NCBI GenBank assembly: GCA_013696535.1
Contig: JACCYI010000014.1
Coordinates: forward strand, 1-6,520
Length of the DNA: 6,520 nucleotides
Direction of reading: 5' to 3'
Source of the DNA: Solirubrobacterales bacterium
Lineage (GTDB): Bacteria > Actinomycetota > Thermoleophilia > Solirubrobacterales > Solirubrobacteraceae
This document shows positions 5,285 through 6,520 of this stretch, in pieces (positions within the stretch are counted from its first letter, which is position 1; every line of letters begins with the position of its first letter). Under the pieces are notes generated by a model. It had not been told where the DNA came from and did not search any database. It worked only from the letters and a program-made list of their open reading frames with translations. The translations under genes were made by a program, and so were the position numbers.

Positions 5285-6520
5285 TCACGCGCCGGTGCGA
5301 TCCCCGCCCGGCACGCGGCCGTTGCCCTCGCCGGCGGACTCCGCGTCACCGCCGGCCGGGACCGCCGCGGGCTGACGGAGTCCGCCTGGCCTGTCCCCGG
5401 AGTCACCCGAGTCGAGCTTGGACGGCCACCAGATCTTCGGGCCGAGGTCCAGCACCAAGGCGGGCACGAGGATCGAGCGGACGATGAAGGTGTCCAGCAG
5501 CACGCCGAAGGCGATCACGAAGCCGAGCTCGGTGAGAAAGACCAGCGGAAGCACGGCCAGGACCGAGAAGGTGCCGGCCAGCACGATGCCTGCCGAGGTG
5601 ATCACCCCGCCCGTTACCGCGAGCCCCCGGATCATTCCCTGGCGCGTCCCGTGGCGCTGCGTCTCCTCCCGCACCCGGGCCATTAGGAAGATGTTGTAAT
5701 CGATTCCGAGCGCGACCAGGAACACGAAGGTGAACAGCGGCAGCGACGGATCAGAGCCCGGGAAACCGAAGACCACGTCGAACACCAGCGCGCCGACGCC
5801 GAGTGAGGCGGCGAAGGACAGGATCACCGTCGCGATCAGGATCAGCGGCGCGACCAGGGCGCGCAGGAGCACGATCAGGATGAGAAACACGACGAGAATG
5901 GCGATCGGCACGATCAGCAGCGTGTCGCGCGAGGCCGCCTCGCGGAGGTCGTTCTCCACCGCAGTGGCGCCGCCCACCAGCGTCTGCTGACCGCCGGCCT
6001 GCTTCGCCGCCGACCGGATGCCCGGAATGAGGTCGAACGAGTCCGTCGAGAACGGCGGGCTCTCGAGGGTCGCGTTGAGCAGCACGCCCGTCGGCCCTTG
6101 GGCCACCTGGCGGACGTCCTCGACCCCGGGTGCCTCACGCACGGCGGTCGTCACGGCGGCCGCCCGGCCGGCGTCGGGCACGAAGACCTCGGTGGGCGCG
6201 TTGGCGCCGGCGGGGAAGGACTTCGCGAGCAGCTCCTGACCCTGGACCGACTCGACCTCGCCGCGGAACGAGTTGCCCTGCGTAAGCCCGTTGTCGAAGT
6301 TGAGAATGCCCAGCGAGAAGACGACGAGCAGCGCAGTCGTCCCGATCCACACCCGCCGCGGGGTGACCGCGACCCGCTCGCCGATACGCCTCCAGGGGCC
6401 GTGGCGCTCGTCGGCCCCCTCGCCTCCGAACCGGGGAATGAAGGGCCAGAAGGCGCGGCGCCCGAAGATCACCAGCAGCGCCGGCAGCAGCGTGAGCATG
6501 GAGAGCATCGCCACCGCGAT
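5285..6520 (-). CDS. MMPL/RND-superfamily transporter, C-terminal 411 residues, 5' end outside window
   Basis: Proton-driven membrane exporter of the MmpL/YdfJ type; substrates in the family include lipids and small molecules, and the substrate here is unknown. The frame stays open to the window edge, so the GTG at 6514 is internal and the first half is missing. In visible numbering: the end of a helix (about 1-20, likely TM6), a cytoplasmic linker, TM7 (about 56-76), an extracytoplasmic domain (about 77-198), then five more helices up to about 357. GIDYNIFL, with Asp274-Tyr275 (bases 5696-5701), is the conserved Asp-Tyr proton-relay pair of TM10. GVLLDTFIVRSILVPAL near 339-355 is the characteristic last helix. 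The cytoplasmic tail (about 358-411) is polar and rich in Gly, Asp, Pro and Ala and probably disordered. The gene converges on glnA with a single base between the stop codons, so the two belong to opposite transcription units. Confidence 0.93.
   Translation of the reverse strand: MAVAMLSMLTLLPALLVIFGRRAFWPFIPRFGGEGADERHGPWRRIGERVAVTPRRVWIGTTALLVVFSLGILNFDNGLTQGNSFRGEVESVQGQELLAKSFPAGANAPTEVFVPDAGRAAAVTTAVREAPGVEDVRQVAQGPTGVLLNATLESPPFSTDSFDLIPGIRSAAKQAGGQQTLVGGATAVENDLREAASRDTLLIVPIAILVVFLILIVLLRALVAPLILIATVILSFAASLGVGALVFDVVFGFPGSDPSLPLFTFVFLVALGIDYNIFLMARVREETQRHGTRQGMIRGLAVTGGVITSAGIVLAGTFSVLAVLPLVFLTELGFVIAFGVLLDTFIVRSILVPALVLDLGPKIWWPSKLDSGDSGDRPGGLRQPAAVPAGGDAESAGEGNGRVPGGDRTGA
5333..5386. 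terminator. Candidate bidirectional terminator hairpin inside the mmpL 3' end
   Basis: GGCGGACTCCG (5333-5343) and CGGAGTCCGCC (5376-5386) are perfect 11-base inverted copies. After a 2-base bulge, TCA/TGA (5346-5348, 5373-5375) add three pairs, leaving a 24-base GC-rich loop. It begins 50 bases beyond the glnA stop and lies in the codons for the transporter's low-complexity tail. For glnA it is in a fitting place for a terminator; for the transporter it would precede the stop codon. No U-tract is present on either strand. The structure is seen; its role is inferred. Confidence 0.45.

Noticed and set aside
1..6520. A new defence, mobile or biosynthetic system across the window.
   Set aside because: All genes belong to recognisable housekeeping or common accessory families. 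There are no transposase, integrase, tRNA, attachment-site or terminal inverted repeat signals, and no composition break is evident by eye.

Overview
The window is about two-thirds G+C, gene-dense, and has strong third-position GC bias. The gene set (DnaE2-type polymerase, membrane-anchored cytochrome c, HxlR regulator with a carboxymuconolactone-decarboxylase-like partner, type I glutamine synthetase, MMPL transporter) suggests a high-GC actinobacterium. The class Thermoleophilia (Solirubrobacterales-like) is my best guess, but this is an inference from protein flavour and not from any marker gene. Starts generally lack clear Shine-Dalgarno sequences.

Layout: (1) 1-2172 (+) is the 3' part of an error-prone DNA polymerase III alpha subunit gene (dnaE2/imuC) that begins before the window. 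(2) 2233-2730 (+) encodes a small mono-heme cytochrome c anchored by two membrane helices. (3) 2731-2896 is a 166-base intergenic region with a terminator-like hairpin and, further on, a 7-bp inverted repeat overlapping a plausible promoter. (4) 2897-3460 (+) and 3463-3849 (+) form a tight pair: a cysteine-free AhpD/CMD-like protein and an HxlR-type winged-helix regulator. (5) 3834-3907 holds two 30-base direct repeats in a 44-base period. (6) 3931-5283 (+) is a complete type I glutamine synthetase gene, possibly translated from a leaderless transcript. (7) 5285-6520 (-) is the C-terminal half of an MMPL/RND-family transporter gene that convergently abuts glnA with one base between the stop codons. 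An 11-bp-stem hairpin lies inside its 3' end. No stretch over 300 bases lacks a gene.

How the genes work together: only the CMD-like/HxlR pair looks like a dedicated functional unit, probably a self-regulated redox- or electrophile-responsive operon. The polymerase (mutagenic repair), cytochrome (electron transfer), GlnA (ammonium assimilation) and MMPL protein (export) are otherwise ordinary neighbours with no evident shared pathway. I found no mobile element, CRISPR array, RNA gene or convincing new multi-gene system. The more unusual points are the cysteine-less CMD protein with its putative operator, the repeat in front of glnA, and the hairpin embedded in the glnA/mmpL convergent junction.
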